This document shows positions 1 through 14,100 of a stretch of 64,000 nt of DNA, piece after piece. The position numbers and the translations under genes are program-made. A model generated the notes under the pieces. The model ran no database searches. It was not told where the DNA came from and worked only from the letters and a program-made list of their open reading frames with translations. Each line of letters opens with the position of its first letter. Position 1 is the first letter of the stretch. The stretch covers positions 15,247,626 through 15,311,625 of the forward strand of contig CM063110.1 of NCBI GenBank assembly GCA_031841125.1, written 5' to 3'. The stretch comes from Acanthococcus lagerstroemiae (taxonomy: Eukaryota > Arthropoda > Insecta > Hemiptera > Eriococcidae).

Positions 1-1467
1 TTCGATTCTTTTCCTGAATTGATTCCCATAAAATCAAAGAAAGAAAGAAAAGTTTTAAGTCGATTGGATTCAGGGAATCCGTGCCACAAGCTCCCTTTCG
101 TTCTTAAGGGAAAAACACATGGAGTTTTGACTTTTGTTTCAGACTAAATTTCCCTCCTGTATTCACCAGGACCGAAGCCCGTAAATTAAACAATAGAATA
201 TTTATTATTGGATTCAGCTTGTGGCATTGAAAAATAGGTCTTTTGCTTTCAACTTTTAGATTTTTTAATAAAATGTTCAACTTTCTCAAATTTCAGACTC
301 TAGGTCAAACAGAGAATCTAGTAAAAAGAGAATAGTTATTGAACTTCGAAATTCAACGTTTGCTACCGACTTTCAGATTTTCGAAATGTCTTCCATATTT
401 TAGCTTTATTTCAACCTTTCAGATAACGTTCGATACTCAGCTTTAAACCTTCAGCTTCTGACTGACTAGTCTCTGACAGGAGTCTAGAGTCCTCCATTTT
501 CAGGAATGAAATTTGACTTTTAGTTTGGGGTGGTGGTTTAAAAACTAAAAATTTGCCGATTTTTTAATCAAAATATATTTTAACTGGGGGAAAAAAACAT
601 AAACAAATGAACATTCATAGAAAATGAACAATTCAAATGAACAGTTTCAAAATTTGCCGACTTTGGCCAAATTATTGGAGGGTGTTTTAACCCCCCCACA
701 TCCCCATAGTTTCGCCCCTGCCAGAAAATACCGAAAATCGCCAGTTCAGTTCAAAAATAGATCAAAACAAGACCAAAAATAATAACAGAATCAGACTAGA
801 AAAGACCAGAACGTGTCATAGAACACAAAAATCTCCTTAATCAAAACCAGAGCCAAAACACGTCTAGGCCTAAATTTACTAACTCGTTACAAAAAAACGA
901 AATGAAATGAGAAAGCGTGGCAAACTAATATGAAAAAATTATCAATGTCCACCTTGTAATAAAGACATAAGAAGATTAGAAAATACCAAAAATCGACAAA
1001 ACCGAAAGAAGACCAAAACGAGGCTGAATAAGAATACTAAAAACCACCAAAGTAACTGAAAAATATCAAAACGAGTCTAACCAAAACTGAATCAAGACCA
1101 GAAAATACAGAAAAGGGGGCAAAAAACAGGCGAATTAATATCAAAAAGCATCATAATCCCACCCAGTTACTATTAAAAAACTTCTAAACAATTACAGTGA
1201 CACCATAGAACATTCAGAAATAAGACTAAACAAACTGTAGACGGAAAAACTCTGAATACAACTAAAGGAGACTGAAATAAGATTGAAGAAACTCTGACGT
1301 AGCGAGACTCTTACCTCGGACTGGATTTCAAGAAAAAAGAGGTTTATAAATTTTCGTTAGTGGGGCGGGGGCAGTGTCGTAAATACGGGGGGGGGACAAC
1401 CCCACCCCCATTTCTCATAAGTTTCTTTCTTTTTTTGTTCATTTAATGAAAATTGAACATGGTGAAA

Positions 1468-1718
1468 ATCGAGTGTCTCATGCATACTTGACCTGAGTGA
1501 CATTTCGACGAAAAATGAGTTTAATACATATTCTTATAGATCTCGATGCCCTCTATCGGGCTACTTTCGCAAATGACGAATTTCTTCCTTTTTTTAGCCC
1601 GCTAGATTGCGTAAACCATTTAAGCCACGCATATAACACATTATTTATAATTTTCAAATCGCTTTCCTGAAAAAAACAGTTTTTGTCACTTAGGTCAAGT
1701 GTGCATGAGACACACGAT
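1468..1718. mobile_element. MITE-like unit with 34-bp inverted ends
   Basis: The arm 1,468-1,501 (core gtgtctcatgcatacttgac) is the reverse complement of 1,685-1,718 with three mismatches over 34 bases. The unit is 251 bp and has no open frame of note. No target-site duplication could be fixed, so the superfamily is not assigned. It could equally be a chance-preserved hairpin from an older element. Confidence 0.55.
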
Positions 1719-1746
1719 ACACCTACTTTTTATTCTATGATTTCGA

Positions 1747-1791
1747 CCCCCCCCCCCCAAGGAATGAGTTGTTAAGCTATTGGGGGGGGGG
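1747..1791. repeat. C12 / G10 homopolymer pair able to form a hairpin
   Basis: A run of 12 C (1,747-1,758) followed by AA, and TT followed by a run of 10 G (1,782-1,791), are separated by about 20 bases. Together they can pair as a very GC-rich stem 70 bases upstream of an exon acceptor. Confidence 0.6.
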
Positions 1792-1862
1792 TGTCCAAAA
1801 CTTTCCTCACATCTACGCAACTGCCTATGGCACAATTGACTAATTCTATTCATTTTATGCAG

Positions 1863-2171
1863 CGAAACCGCCAACAAGAGATCCGTGCTACCCGTCGCCG
1901 TGCGGTCCGAATAGTCAGTGTCGCGCGGTCAACGATCAGGCGGTCTGCACGTGCTTACCAAATTACATCAACAGTCCTCCGAATTGCCGTCCTGAGTGTG
2001 TTGTCAGTTCAGAGTGCCCGCTGGACAAGGCGTGTATCAATCAGAAGTGCGCCGATCCGTGCCCGAACACTTGTGGATTGTATGCCGTGTGCAATGTTCG
2101 CAACCACAATCCGTTCTGCTCGTGCCCTCCTCAATTCACCGGAGATCCGTTCTTACAGTGTTCTCCTATTC
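1863..2171 (+). CDS. dp: dumpy exon 1: EGF-DPY-EGF module, type F (cycle 0)
   Basis: 103 codons. The acceptor is tttatgcag and the donor cgtaagt. The linker KPPTRDPC leads into 16 cysteines in the standard 6-4-6 order. Two glycines that are near-invariant elsewhere are Asn here: YINSPP for YxGSPP and PCPNTCG for PCPGTCG. Type F is inferred because the next exon is a clear A type. The opening 2-base split codon means the preceding exon is outside the window. Confidence 0.92.
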
Positions 2172-5100
2172 GTAAGTACCGAATCAGTTTCGTTCATTTC
2201 TTGTCCGAAAAGTAATAATAGCATGACAAAATCACACCACCGCGTTGGCACTATCCATCGCCATAAGATCAGAATTTTCGAGTGCAATACGAAAGAAAGT
2301 AATTATCAATGAACTCGTTCCAGCTGTATCACCACTGCCACCAGCCACGGATGCGCCTCCTTCTTGCGTACCATCGCCTTGCGGGCCTAACTCGCAGTGT
2401 AAGATAATCAACGGCAATCCGGTCTGCTCATGCCTGCCCGACTTCATTGGATCGCCGCCGTCGTGTCGGCCGGAGTGTGTACTTAGCTCAGAATGCGCTA
2501 GTCAATTAGCTTGTATAAATCAGCACTGTCGCGACCCGTGTCCCGGTTCGTGCGGTGTCAACGCCAACTGCCATGTTCTCAATCACGTTCCTATTTGCAC
2601 CTGTAACGAAGGACACACCGGCGATCCGTTCTCGTTGTGCTCACCCATACCAATTAGTAAGTATACGCAGTTGTATATACCTCAGTTATCTCTACATCAG
2701 TGGCTTAGAATGAATCGACTTACAATTCTAAATTAACCGATTGACGTTATTTGTGAAGATGAAGTTATATATTTTCGTTTGTGTCTGCTCCTACAGCCAC
2801 TCCGACGCCAGTAAACCCATGCAATCCTTCGCCGTGCGGTCCTAACGCCATTTGCCACGGCGACGGCGTCTGCGAATGCCTCCCCGAATTCACCGGCAAC
2901 CCGTACGAAAGCTGTCGACCCGAGTGCGTCATCAGCAGCGAGTGCCCGCGAGACAAAGCCTGCATTCGTAATAAATGCCAGAACCCGTGTATCGGGACGT
3001 GCGGCGCAAATGCCAACTGCGACGTCATCAACCACATTCCGGTGTGCTCGTGTCCGCCGGAAATGACCGGAGATCCGTTCACTCTGTGCCGGCCGAAGCC
3101 GCATGGTACGGTTTTACAAAATTCTCGTGATCGGTTACCCAGTTGAATGTTCGACCGAGTATTCATGCAATTTCCGTTGGTGTTTGTAGATGTGCCAAAA
3201 CCGGTCGAACCGTGCACCCCATCTCCGTGCGGTCCGAATAGCGTTTGTCGCAATAATAATGGCCAGGCCGTGTGCTCGTGTCTTCCCGACTACCAGGGAT
3301 CGCCACCGTCGTGTCGGCCCGAGTGCGTAGTCAGCGAAGAATGCTCAACCGTGCAAGCCTGCGTCAACAAGAAATGTATCAATCCTTGCGTCGGCGTTTG
3401 CGGCTATGGAGCGCGATGCGAGGTGATCCATCACAGTCCGATTTGCAGTTGTCGCGAAGGACAGACTGGAGATCCGTTTAAGAGCTGCTATGATCTGCCA
3501 CGTAAGTTTTTTTGATAGTTCGTTTAATCGTATTTGCTGGCGTGATAGGTCAGTAAAGAGTCCCAGTTTACAAAGGAGCAATGTTGGGTGAAATTAGGAT
3601 TACGAATGGATCTTGCTCTGATATCTCTTTCAAACAAAAATGCCAAATGGGCTTGAACTTACTAGCCGGTAGACTGATGAGTTTTAGATGCCTGGACAGG
3701 ACATCAGGAGAGTTTCTTCAGTATACTGCTCATACCTAGTGAATCAAGAAAGCTGCATTTTCTGTATCTTTCTTAAAACTGTGTATGAAGAATCGAGCGC
3801 TCATTCTGGCCTAATTTTCATCGAACTGATAATTTCTGTTACACGAGTTGACGAGTGTACATCTATTTCAGCGCCACCACCGCCTGAACCGAAACCAAAT
3901 CCGAACCCATGTATTCCATCTCCATGTGGTCCAAATTCGCAGTGTTTACCTGTGAATGGTCAGGCAACATGTTCATGTTCGCAAGGCTTTATCGGAGCTC
4001 CACCGAACTGTCGTCCAGAGTGTGTCATCAATGCAGATTGTCCGAGAAATTTGGCTTGTATCAATAATAAGTGCCGAGATCCGTGTCCAGGATCTTGCGG
4101 ATCGAATGCCCAGTGTCAAGTGATCAGTAACACGGTTTCCTGCTCGTGTTTCCCAGGCTATGTGGGCAATCCGTTCGAGCAGTGTGTGCCGCAGCCTCGT
4201 GAGTATCATTTACTACTTTTTTTCTTCAGGCTTCCCTGAGCTGTTTCACGGTCTTATTAACAAATCCAAGTTCTGCCAGATAGCGCTGAAAATCGTCTAT
4301 AGATTGGCATTGAATACTATAAATATGACACACTGACACAATCACCCTTATTACAAATTGCCAGTCTGTTTTAATCCACCTGAAATATCCACTAAGACCG
4401 ACTTTTGTTCTGGATTCGCAAATTCATCAAATGTCAGCTTCTAAACTGCTTTTCAGTTCTCCATCTTTTCATTGTCCACTTAGTCTTCACTCTTTATCAA
4501 CTTCGAAATCGTATTTTCTATTATTACAGAAGAAGAAGAGATGAACCCATGCGAGCCATCTCCATGCGGAGTGAATGCCATTTGCAAGCAACAAAACGGC
4601 GCTGGCTCTTGCACTTGTATACCAGGTTATCAAGGCAACCCGTACGAGGGATGCAGACCAGAGTGCGTGCTCAGTGCGGACTGTTCGCCCGATAAGGCCT
4701 GCATTCGCAACAAATGCGTGGACCCTTGCCCCGGTATCTGCGGCTCTTACGCCACCTGTACCGTTATCAATCACATTCCGAACTGTAACTGTATCGTTGG
4801 CTACATCGGTGATCCATTCACTAGCTGCCGTCCGCAACCGACGCAAGGTCAGTTTGCAGTTCATTAACATGCGTAGCTCCGCTAATTCTCCTTTCCGAGG
4901 TGCAAGTGATTCTTAATACTATATTTGTTCGGTAGCAATTCCTCCGCAATTGGGTAACCCGTGCAGTCCATCACCTTGCGGGCCTAACAGTAAGTGCGTC
5001 GAACGTAATGGTCAAGCAGTGTGTTCGTGCTTGCCCGACTACCAAGGAAGTCCTCCGGATTGTCGACCCGAGTGTGTGGTGAATGCGGAATGTCCAACCA

Positions 5101-8100
5101 ACCGTGCCTGTCACAAGTTCAGGTGTACAGATCCGTGCCCTGGTACTTGCGGACTGAATGCTCGTTGCGAGGTCATCCACCATCGACCGATTTGCAGTTG
5201 CCCGTCCGGCTACACTGGAGATCCATTCCATCGTTGTTATATAGGTAAGCATTCGGAATGTAGTTCAAGAACTCCGGTGGTCGAAGAAGACAGCTTGTAG
5301 CACGAGCTGTTGCAATGTGGAGTAAAAAAATCACGTATTTTTGCTTCACCATTTGCATCGAAAGATAGTAATTTACCTGCGTTGAACCTTTCCTCTAGTT
5401 TGTACGAATTCGTTTTTGTGTTTGTCTCGTGACTCACTTCAATGCATGTTCTTTGTCCAGCACTGCCGGAACCAAAGCCTCCGTCGCCACCACCCAACCC
5501 GTGTGTACCATCGCCGTGTGGACCCTATTCGGAGTGCCGTGTCGCCGGTAGTCAAGCATCGTGTTCGTGTCGCCAAGGCTACACCGGCGTGCCACCTAAC
5601 TGTCGGCCAGAATGCGTAGTCAACACGGACTGTTCACCTATGACTGCGTGTATTTCGGAGAAGTGCAGAGATCCGTGCCCCGGCTCTTGTGGACTGAACG
5701 CGCAATGCTACGTCCACAACCACATTCCGACATGCACCTGTTTACCAGAATACACCGGCGATCCGTTCACTCAGTGTTCGGCTATCATAATCCGTAAGTT
5801 TCGATCCTTGCAATCTTGTTTTTGTTGCAATGTTCGAGGATAGATGTGCCAAGTTTGGCCACCTAGAGGTCCTGTTGTGGTCATTTCTCAAATCAGTGCG
5901 CTGTAAGAATCACGAAGAAGAAGGAATATTAAGTCTGTAGAAAATTGAGAACACTGGTTTCGTACTTGGTATTCCCCTCCTTACAGGATCTTTCTAATTC
6001 GTTAGTCATAGTAGCCACATTTGGCTTGTGGTCACAGCCGCATATGACACTTCTATTCTATATCGAACATTTAAGAAGTTCGAGTCACTCTTCTGGTGGC
6101 TTTATTACCACATCTGAAGTCAGGTACTGGCGGCATACCTCGGTAACGTGTGTATTTCGATTGCAGCCGAATCTCCGCCCGAACGAAATCCGTGTAACCC
6201 GTCGCCGTGCGGAGCCAATGCGATCTGCAACAACGGTGCGTGCTCTTGTGTGCCCAACTACTTCGGTGATCCGTTCGTCGGATGTCGACCGGAGTGTACT
6301 ATGAACCCCGACTGCGCTTCCAACAAAGCGTGTATCAATCAGCGTTGCGTGGATCCATGTCCAGGAGTTTGCGGTCAAGACGCGAGATGCGACGTCATCA
6401 ACCATATTCCGACGTGCTCGTGCCCGCCACAAACTACCGGAGATGCGTTCGTTGCTTGCCGGCCAATCGTCCATGTCGGTAAGTAGTAGCTCGAGTTCAC
6501 TGATGCAGTTGCCCGTTTCTTTGCTGATTTTCGTGCATTGATTAACGGAATTTCGAATCACTTCAGACGTGGACCCGTGCAATCCTTCACCGTGCGGGCC
6601 GAACAGCATCTGTCGCGTAACCGACGGACACGCTGTTTGCTCCTGCCAGCCTGGACTGATCGGATCTCCTCCATCGTGTCGGCCGGAGTGTATTGTCAGC
6701 GCCGAGTGTGCGCTGCCGCTGGCTTGCTTGAACAGCAAATGCCAAGACCCGTGCCCCGGAACGTGCGGCCTTAATGCCAAATGTAACGTCGTCAACCATA
6801 ATCCTATTTGCAGCTGTCCGCCGGGATACAACGGAGACCCGTTCCGTCACTGTCAGCTGGTACCTGGTACGTATTTTAATCCTTCAAGACTGCCCCGAGC
6901 TCACTTCCGGTGTAATGACTAATCGATTTCACGCGTGCTTTCAGCTACTCCGCCGGAACCACCCCGACCTTCGAATCCGTGTGTGCCATCACCTTGCGGT
7001 CCGAATGCAGTTTGCCAAGTGCACGGTGACACGCCGGCCTGCTCTTGTATGTCTAATTACATCGGAGCGCCGCCGAATTGTCGACCGGAATGTACCATAA
7101 ATCCGGAGTGCTCTTCGAATCTGGCGTGCATCAATCAGCGCTGCGTGAATCCGTGCACGGGGTCGTGTGGCTTCAACGCCGTATGCTCGGTCATAAACCA
7201 CGTAGCCGTGTGCAGTTGTATGCAAGGCTACACCGGTGACCCATTTGCCTCGTGTTTGCTGATCACTGGTAAGCTTTTGATCGAGTTTTTTCTGCTTATG
7301 CGAAAGGTGTTGCATTTGGCGTGGGATGATATCACTCGTATATTTTGCATTGAAAGGAAGATTGTTATAAGTTTAACGGTGTGCGTGTTCGTGGAGTACC
7401 AATGAGCGGTGTGGTGTATGGTTGATGGTTGACGTAGCTTTTCTGTCTTCAGTAGTAGATTTGAGATGCAAAATATATTCGTGATTGCATGCGACTGCAG
7501 ACGTGATTGTAACGCTTTGATCGGTGATGGTACGCGCTTTTGTGTTCGGTCAGTGCTGGTCACTGAATTGCCGAAACTTTCAGAATCTATTTGTTCTCGC
7601 TTAAATTACTGATAATTCTAACGAGGATATTGGATATACCTATTCATCAGATAAAGACAAACCATTTGCACTCGAATCCATTATTTTCATGTCAAAATTC
7701 ATTTCATGTATATACGATTACTATATTATTAATTCCTTGTATCATATTGTATGAGTTCTGTGACTCACACGAATGTAAACCGACATGAGGCACATGGTGA
7801 GCTGTGCCGTCAGTGTTCGTGTGATTCGACAAACCTGAGTCTGTACATTTTTCTTTATCTGTTTATTCGATGGAAATAAGCTCACGGTAGTCAAAATTGT
7901 GTAAATTGTCGCGATATTCTTGGTTTATAAGGATATTGTGTCAGTTATGGCTTGTTAACAAGACTAGAGTTTTGAATATCTGATTGTGCGAGGTTTCGCA
8001 GAGTGGACCACCCTCCTTCAGTCTGACGACCAAGCGACTTCTCCTACAGACCTGTGTAGATGTTTTGCCTACTCTCACTTTTGTATGGGCTGAGATACGA

Positions 8101-11100
8101 CGAATAGAAATGTTTACTTCTGACTTTTCTCATTATGGAAATAAATCGAATGGTGACACTTCCTAGTAAGCATGAAAAACAGTTAAAGCAACCCCCACCC
8201 CAAAAAAAGTGGTAATTAGTTATCCTGTGTTCACCAAATCCATTATTGTCGAAATTGAATGAAAAAAAGTTGAATATGTTGATGATTTTCCAGAAGAATT
8301 ATCCTCTTAACTCGACAGTCATTTTTTGTAACATGATTACCTCATGTAAATCTTCACGAATATCTTTGAACGCACCCTCCCATCTCTCAAACTTTTTAAT
8401 TTTATATTTTTGAATCAATGAAAGAAATTGCAATAAGTTCTTTTAGTGGGCTGAAGTCAAAACAGATTTTGTGATTACCCTACCGAACTGATTTTTTGGT
8501 TTGTCACAACATGCTGCTTTGTATGTGTTTTAATCATTGTGAAAAAATCAAGTTTTTTGAAAAAGCAAAAACTTTCCATTAGCGTCTTTATTTCATGTTT
8601 TCTGTTGTCCATGCGTATCGTCTCGTTACCTGGCTTGTTATTGAGTTTTCAGTTACATTACGGACGTTCTCGTGATTTGGTGTTTTTGCATGTTAAAATA
8701 AATACATGTGTAAAAGTTGCGAAGTTCAAGAATCTTTCGTGTTTTTTTCATGTGGTCATCCAGCCCGGAGGACCAACTGAAGATGGCACTAGAGAACTTT
8801 GAACTTCGAAGGGTAATATGGCCACCCTAAGCAAGAATCTGTAGCGCTCATTTTTTTTTCCTTTCGTCAAGAAGTTAAGCCTGGTATATGTAGTGGAGTC
8901 TATCTACTTTCAAAATATCTGCTTGATTGTGTGTGAAACTAATTTCTCTATTATCTATAGCCTATACAAAAAAAAAGGCCTGGGTGGCCATATTAAAAGA
9001 ATTTTCTGAAAATATGGCCGTACTTATTTCCCCCTTTGTTTAGCACTTAAAAATTGCAAAAATTAATAAATTAACTCATTTCTCTTCGATATTTAACTTA
9101 CTGGGGTTATTAAAGGGCAAGGAAATTTCAGAATTTCTATCATAGTCTGATTTGTACACGAGAAATTTACAGGCACTGAAAATGAAAACTGTTTGAGTAA
9201 GTCGAGTTGGACTCGCACCCAGAAGAGCAAAGAAAAGTTGAATCCCGAAACGAAAGAATTTTAGTTGACTTACTCACTTATAAGGAAGTTTACAACAAGA
9301 ATTGATTGCTTTTATAACTTTCCTTAAACTTAAAAAAACTTCTAAATTACGGAGAGAACACATTCAATTTCTCTTAAAAACTAAACAAGTATAGACGTAC
9401 GTTGGTCGTTATTTTTAAAAAATCCATATCATAATTCCTCTTACATTTAGTTCTGATTCCCCCCCTCCGTTTTAAATTTTAAAAATGAGGGGGAGGGGGA
9501 GTGTGAAAGACTCAACTGATTCAACACAAAATTCCCACGCGGGTCATTCTTCAAAAATGTTGATATTTTAGTGTTTTTTTTCTCATGGAGTAAAGTAGGG
9601 GATGTTTGATCCGTTTTTGATGAGAGTCGTTAAGAGGCGTTCTGTATAACATATTGGTAATATTGGGCCGACAGGGAGGGGATTCTGTGTTTTGACATAG
9701 CAATCAAAATGACGAATGCCATGCCGAAGGACGCATGAAAAAGTTCATGCCGAAAGACAATAGCGAACAAAAAGTGTTCTGCCGTCGATTAGTAGATTCC
9801 AAAACTGAAAATTATATGGAGAGTTGATGAAGGCATACTAACCCATTAATTAGACGTAATTATTTTTGGATGATGACCGTTTGTCATTGCATAAAGATGA
9901 CCATGCCGATGGACACATTTTTTTGTCACTCTAAATTATAGACAATAATATGCAAATGCACAAGTCTTGTCACCAAAAGAAAAAAAAAACAACGAGATTT
10001 AATATGCGGACCGTATTGCTCTGATACAATTTGACCATTAACTGCGACGAGAAAATATATTGAAACGCCTGTTCTGTGATTGGTTGAAAAAGAGCCATGC
10101 CAATGGATAAAAATCGAGGGACAATTTGCAAAACTGGCCATACTGACTCCCACCTGTGAAGATGCGATTTCAATGTTACCTTGTGATTCTTTCATTCATT
10201 TAAAGTAGCACTACGTTGTCAGTTTGTTCTAATATACAGCGTGAAAATTTGAAGAAAAAAAAAATAATGAAAATCGTTCGAGAGACAGCCATGCCGACGG
10301 ACATTTGAGCATATTTAGTCCAATTTTGACCCATTAAAAGTGGATCAAATTTTCCTCTGAAAGCTTGAAAAAGTAGAACTGAGTCATATCTATGAACGAA
10401 ACAAAACAAAATGGTCGTATCGTTAATTGCTTGTGAGATAACTGCTGGGGACTGAAATATCAACATTTTTGAATAATAACTCAAATATGCAAAAGAAAAA
10501 CTTTTGACTTTTTGAATTTTCCCAACTTCTTAACTCAAAATTCCAGAGTATCGAAAGGAAAAAAAAAACAAAAACTTTTGACTTGTTGGAAAGGTACATT
10601 TTTCCAACTGCTGAGTACAAAATTTCCTTGAGGAGGGGGGAATTAACTCACCACATTTTCTCCAATTTTTCCAACGATTGAAATGCTTTCAACCCAATGG
10701 CCATATTAGACAAAAAGACAGATTCGCGACTTTTTATTTTACTAAACTTCATTTTTCTCGTGGAATATGAACGAATGACCTGTGGTGATGCTCATAATCG
10801 GGAAGCTCATAAAATTACCCTTCACACGACATAAAAGTTTCTATACTTAAGCTAAAACGATGCGGAATGCCGGCACTTTGAAGTTGTCACTTTTCTTAAT
10901 TTCACCAAAACTCTTATCACAATGTTAGGAAAAAAGTTCCATAGAACAATTAAAAACAGTTGAATCAGGTTCAAACCTTTCGTAATGTAGATAGCGCCAC
11001 AACCGCCTCCTAACAGTGCAGCCAGATTTCAAAAATATCCTATAGGTGCTGATATCTGATAGGGTGGCCATATTAACAAGGATGCCATATTACCCTTCGG

Positions 11101-14100
11101 CGCCTTATTTCAACATTCACAAAACGCTAAATCACGAGAACGTTTGAAACGAAACTGAAAACTAAATGGCAATAATAACGAAGTAACCAGGTAATAAGCA
11201 CAAACAAGAAGAAACATGAAGTAAAAAACTATAACGACTGGCACTTTCTTTTGACTATACCTCAGCCCCGGCAGAAGTGAAAAGGTAGGAAAATATTCCT
11301 TTTCTGGTCAGAGTAAGTTGCTTGCTTATTCTATTGGAGGAGGAATCATTCACTCTGAAACACCATGGAGCAATTTGAAAATATTTTCGCAGATATTTCT
11401 GGATGTAGAGAAAAACTAAGGATAAACTCATTTGAATGCCAGCTACATCGTGGTTTTTTTTTGGTACAACTTAGATAGGCAGAATTGAAAATAAAATGAC
11501 CTCTTGTAGTTCGAGCAGGATAGCAGACTCAGTAGATTTGTTTGTAATAAAGAAACAATAACAGTAATGATGATAATGATTTTGGGGGAAAAAAAAAGAG
11601 AAAAAAAGTATTTGGCTCCTACTTAAGAGTTTACGTACTAAGTCCATTGAGCAGCTTTACTATTCTTAAACGAATCTGTCGATATCGCGTCATACTAATA
11701 TTTATGTAAATTATGAATTTTCATGCCGCACAAATTTATCTGCTCTTCATTCGATCTTCGGGTACTTTTCAGTTATAATTATTTTATGTTTACATCTGTA
11801 CATAGTACATACATACTCTTATTTTCTTTCAGTTTATTACTTATACTTCTTACTGTTTTTCTTTCAATACCACTTTATTTCATGGTTCAGAATCTTTACG
11901 TGTTCGTGTAGAAGGGGAAAAAATAACGAGTATTTGTATTATTGGTTAATACCAAGTTTTCGTAAAATAAGGGGAAAAAAGGGGGGGAAGTAAATAAGTA
12001 GAACTTTTTTTTTAACGACAATATGCTGGGTACTCATTTGTTGTTTGCTTTTTGATATTTAATACGATTTTTCTTCTTCCAAAAAATACTTGTCTCAGAA
12101 CAGAGAGGAAAGGTCCAAATCATCCATCACCAATTGGATATTACACAAAAGATTTGATCTTACTTCATATTTTAACTATGTACATTTGCTTCAAACACCT
12201 TAGTTGGAAGAAGGAATACGTAAATATTCTGAATATTAGCACACATCTTACTTGTCATCAGTTTCATATTCATCTGTGAATTATCCGCGTGAAATAATGC
12301 ATGACTTTTATGTTCATTGAAGAGGTCACACTACCCAGCCCGTATTTTAATTTATGTAAAAAGTTCTTCTCACTCTGTGTACTTTCTCTTTATACTGCAC
12401 TTTTCAGAAAACATTTTATCTTTTGCAATATTTCTTGCTTCATCAACCTTTTTCATACTTTTCATCAGCATTATGGGTGTTTGATTGAATGGAACAATAA
12501 ATATCAGAATCGACTCGTGTCTCACGGTAGAGTGAGGTCACGATTGGTGTTTATTTGTTCTTTTCAATCAGACGAAATTCAACTATTTTCGCATGAAAAT
12601 ACATTTCATCTATCGTTTCTTGAAACGCTGCGGCGTTGTTGTGGAATTCAAATTCTGTTTTGTCGTTGATTTTGGTCGTTCGTTATTCTGGTCGCACTTT
12701 TTCTCTGTGATTGAAGTGTGTTACTGAGTCTAGTCACGTTGTGATATAGTTTGTCAGAAATAAAACGAGATCCATCATGTTCTTGTTGGCTTCCAGTTCC
12801 TTACTGAGTTCCTGTAGTATAAAATAGTGTTAAGCTTATTAGTAGTTTAGTATAGGTAGGTTTTACTTAGCTATACTTGACTATAGGTAGTTTTTACTCT
12901 TATGCTTTATAGTTATTCTTTAGTAGAAACTGAAGAGCACTCGTTACCATTAGCGGAGTAGAAGAAATGTTGATATTGAGAGATGGAAATTTTGAGTGTG
13001 CTATCCCAATATTGTTCGTAGAACATTCAATCATGACGTATGTTGCACCTTCTTTGCTGTTCGCTGTTTGTTTAGGATAAACCTGCGAAGTTGTTGAATG
13101 CCTACCTAATATTAAAAGGGATGAATGGTGTTAGTGGTTAGTTCGATTTTCTTGCGACGACTATGTTAACCCACATTCAATTTAATTCCAGTTAGCATAG
13201 TCTACCCCTTCAAAAGACCAGACTTGACCACTTCCTCTGAGCCTTCCGTTTGATCCTAGAAATCCCATTTCATCCTTCGCTGATGTGGCATCCCACCATC
13301 CGAGTGGCTTTACAGTTTCTTATATTATAAACAGGTTATCATACTATATTAATCATGTACTCTTTAGCTCAGTAGATCTAGCATATTATTGTTCATAAAT
13401 TAATTTCTTATGTTCACTATAACAGACTTTGACTTTCAGCTTTTATCGGTGAGTATGAACACCCAAATTCAATGAACTTTTTGTTTGTCTTTATTTGAAG
13501 CAGATTTAGCTTTTGTAATGGCAGTTCGTAGTAGCTTAAAACTAACCACGTAGATACTGACGACGTGGTTGTATGAACATAATAATTTTTTTTTACACCA
13601 GGGTTCCAGAGAATAATACATATAAGGCTATATTGCTGAACCAGTTAGTAGGTCCACGGTTATAATATTTAGCCTAATGATTTTGATTTGCCATGTATTA
13701 AACTCAATAATTGATTTGCAGTATTAACAATTACCCGCGGTGCGTTGTATAACAAAGTTTGAATTCAGGTATATAAATTTAATCGGATTTATATTGGAGA
13801 CGGTTGGCTTCCACCGACCAGTGTAGATGACGTTAACCCGCTATATAGTCTGTATAGGTAGAGGGGAGTAGTTGCTCGAGGTAAGATCATTATGTTGATG
13901 CATTAACACTCGCGAATACCTATAACCGGTATATACTCCGGGTGCGTTCAAATGTTTTACCAGCTTGATCCATTTCAAACGGTAAATTATAATATGACGT
14001 TTATTCCTCTGTAGTTGAAGAGAAACCGCAAGACCATTTGAATCCGTGTACCCCGTCTCCGTGCGGACACAATGCCGTGTGCAGAGAGCAAAATGGAGCC

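Larger units (their letters stand above)
1..1862 (+). other. Upstream intron (incomplete at 5' side)
   Basis: No coding exon is recognisable. The phase-1 acceptor at 1,861-1,862 shows that coding exons continue upstream of the window. The stretch 720-1,310 is A-rich and degenerate, with repeated words such as accaaaa and agaccaga. A short inverted-repeat unit lies at 1,468-1,718, and a C-run and G-run pair at 1,747-1,791. Confidence 0.7.
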
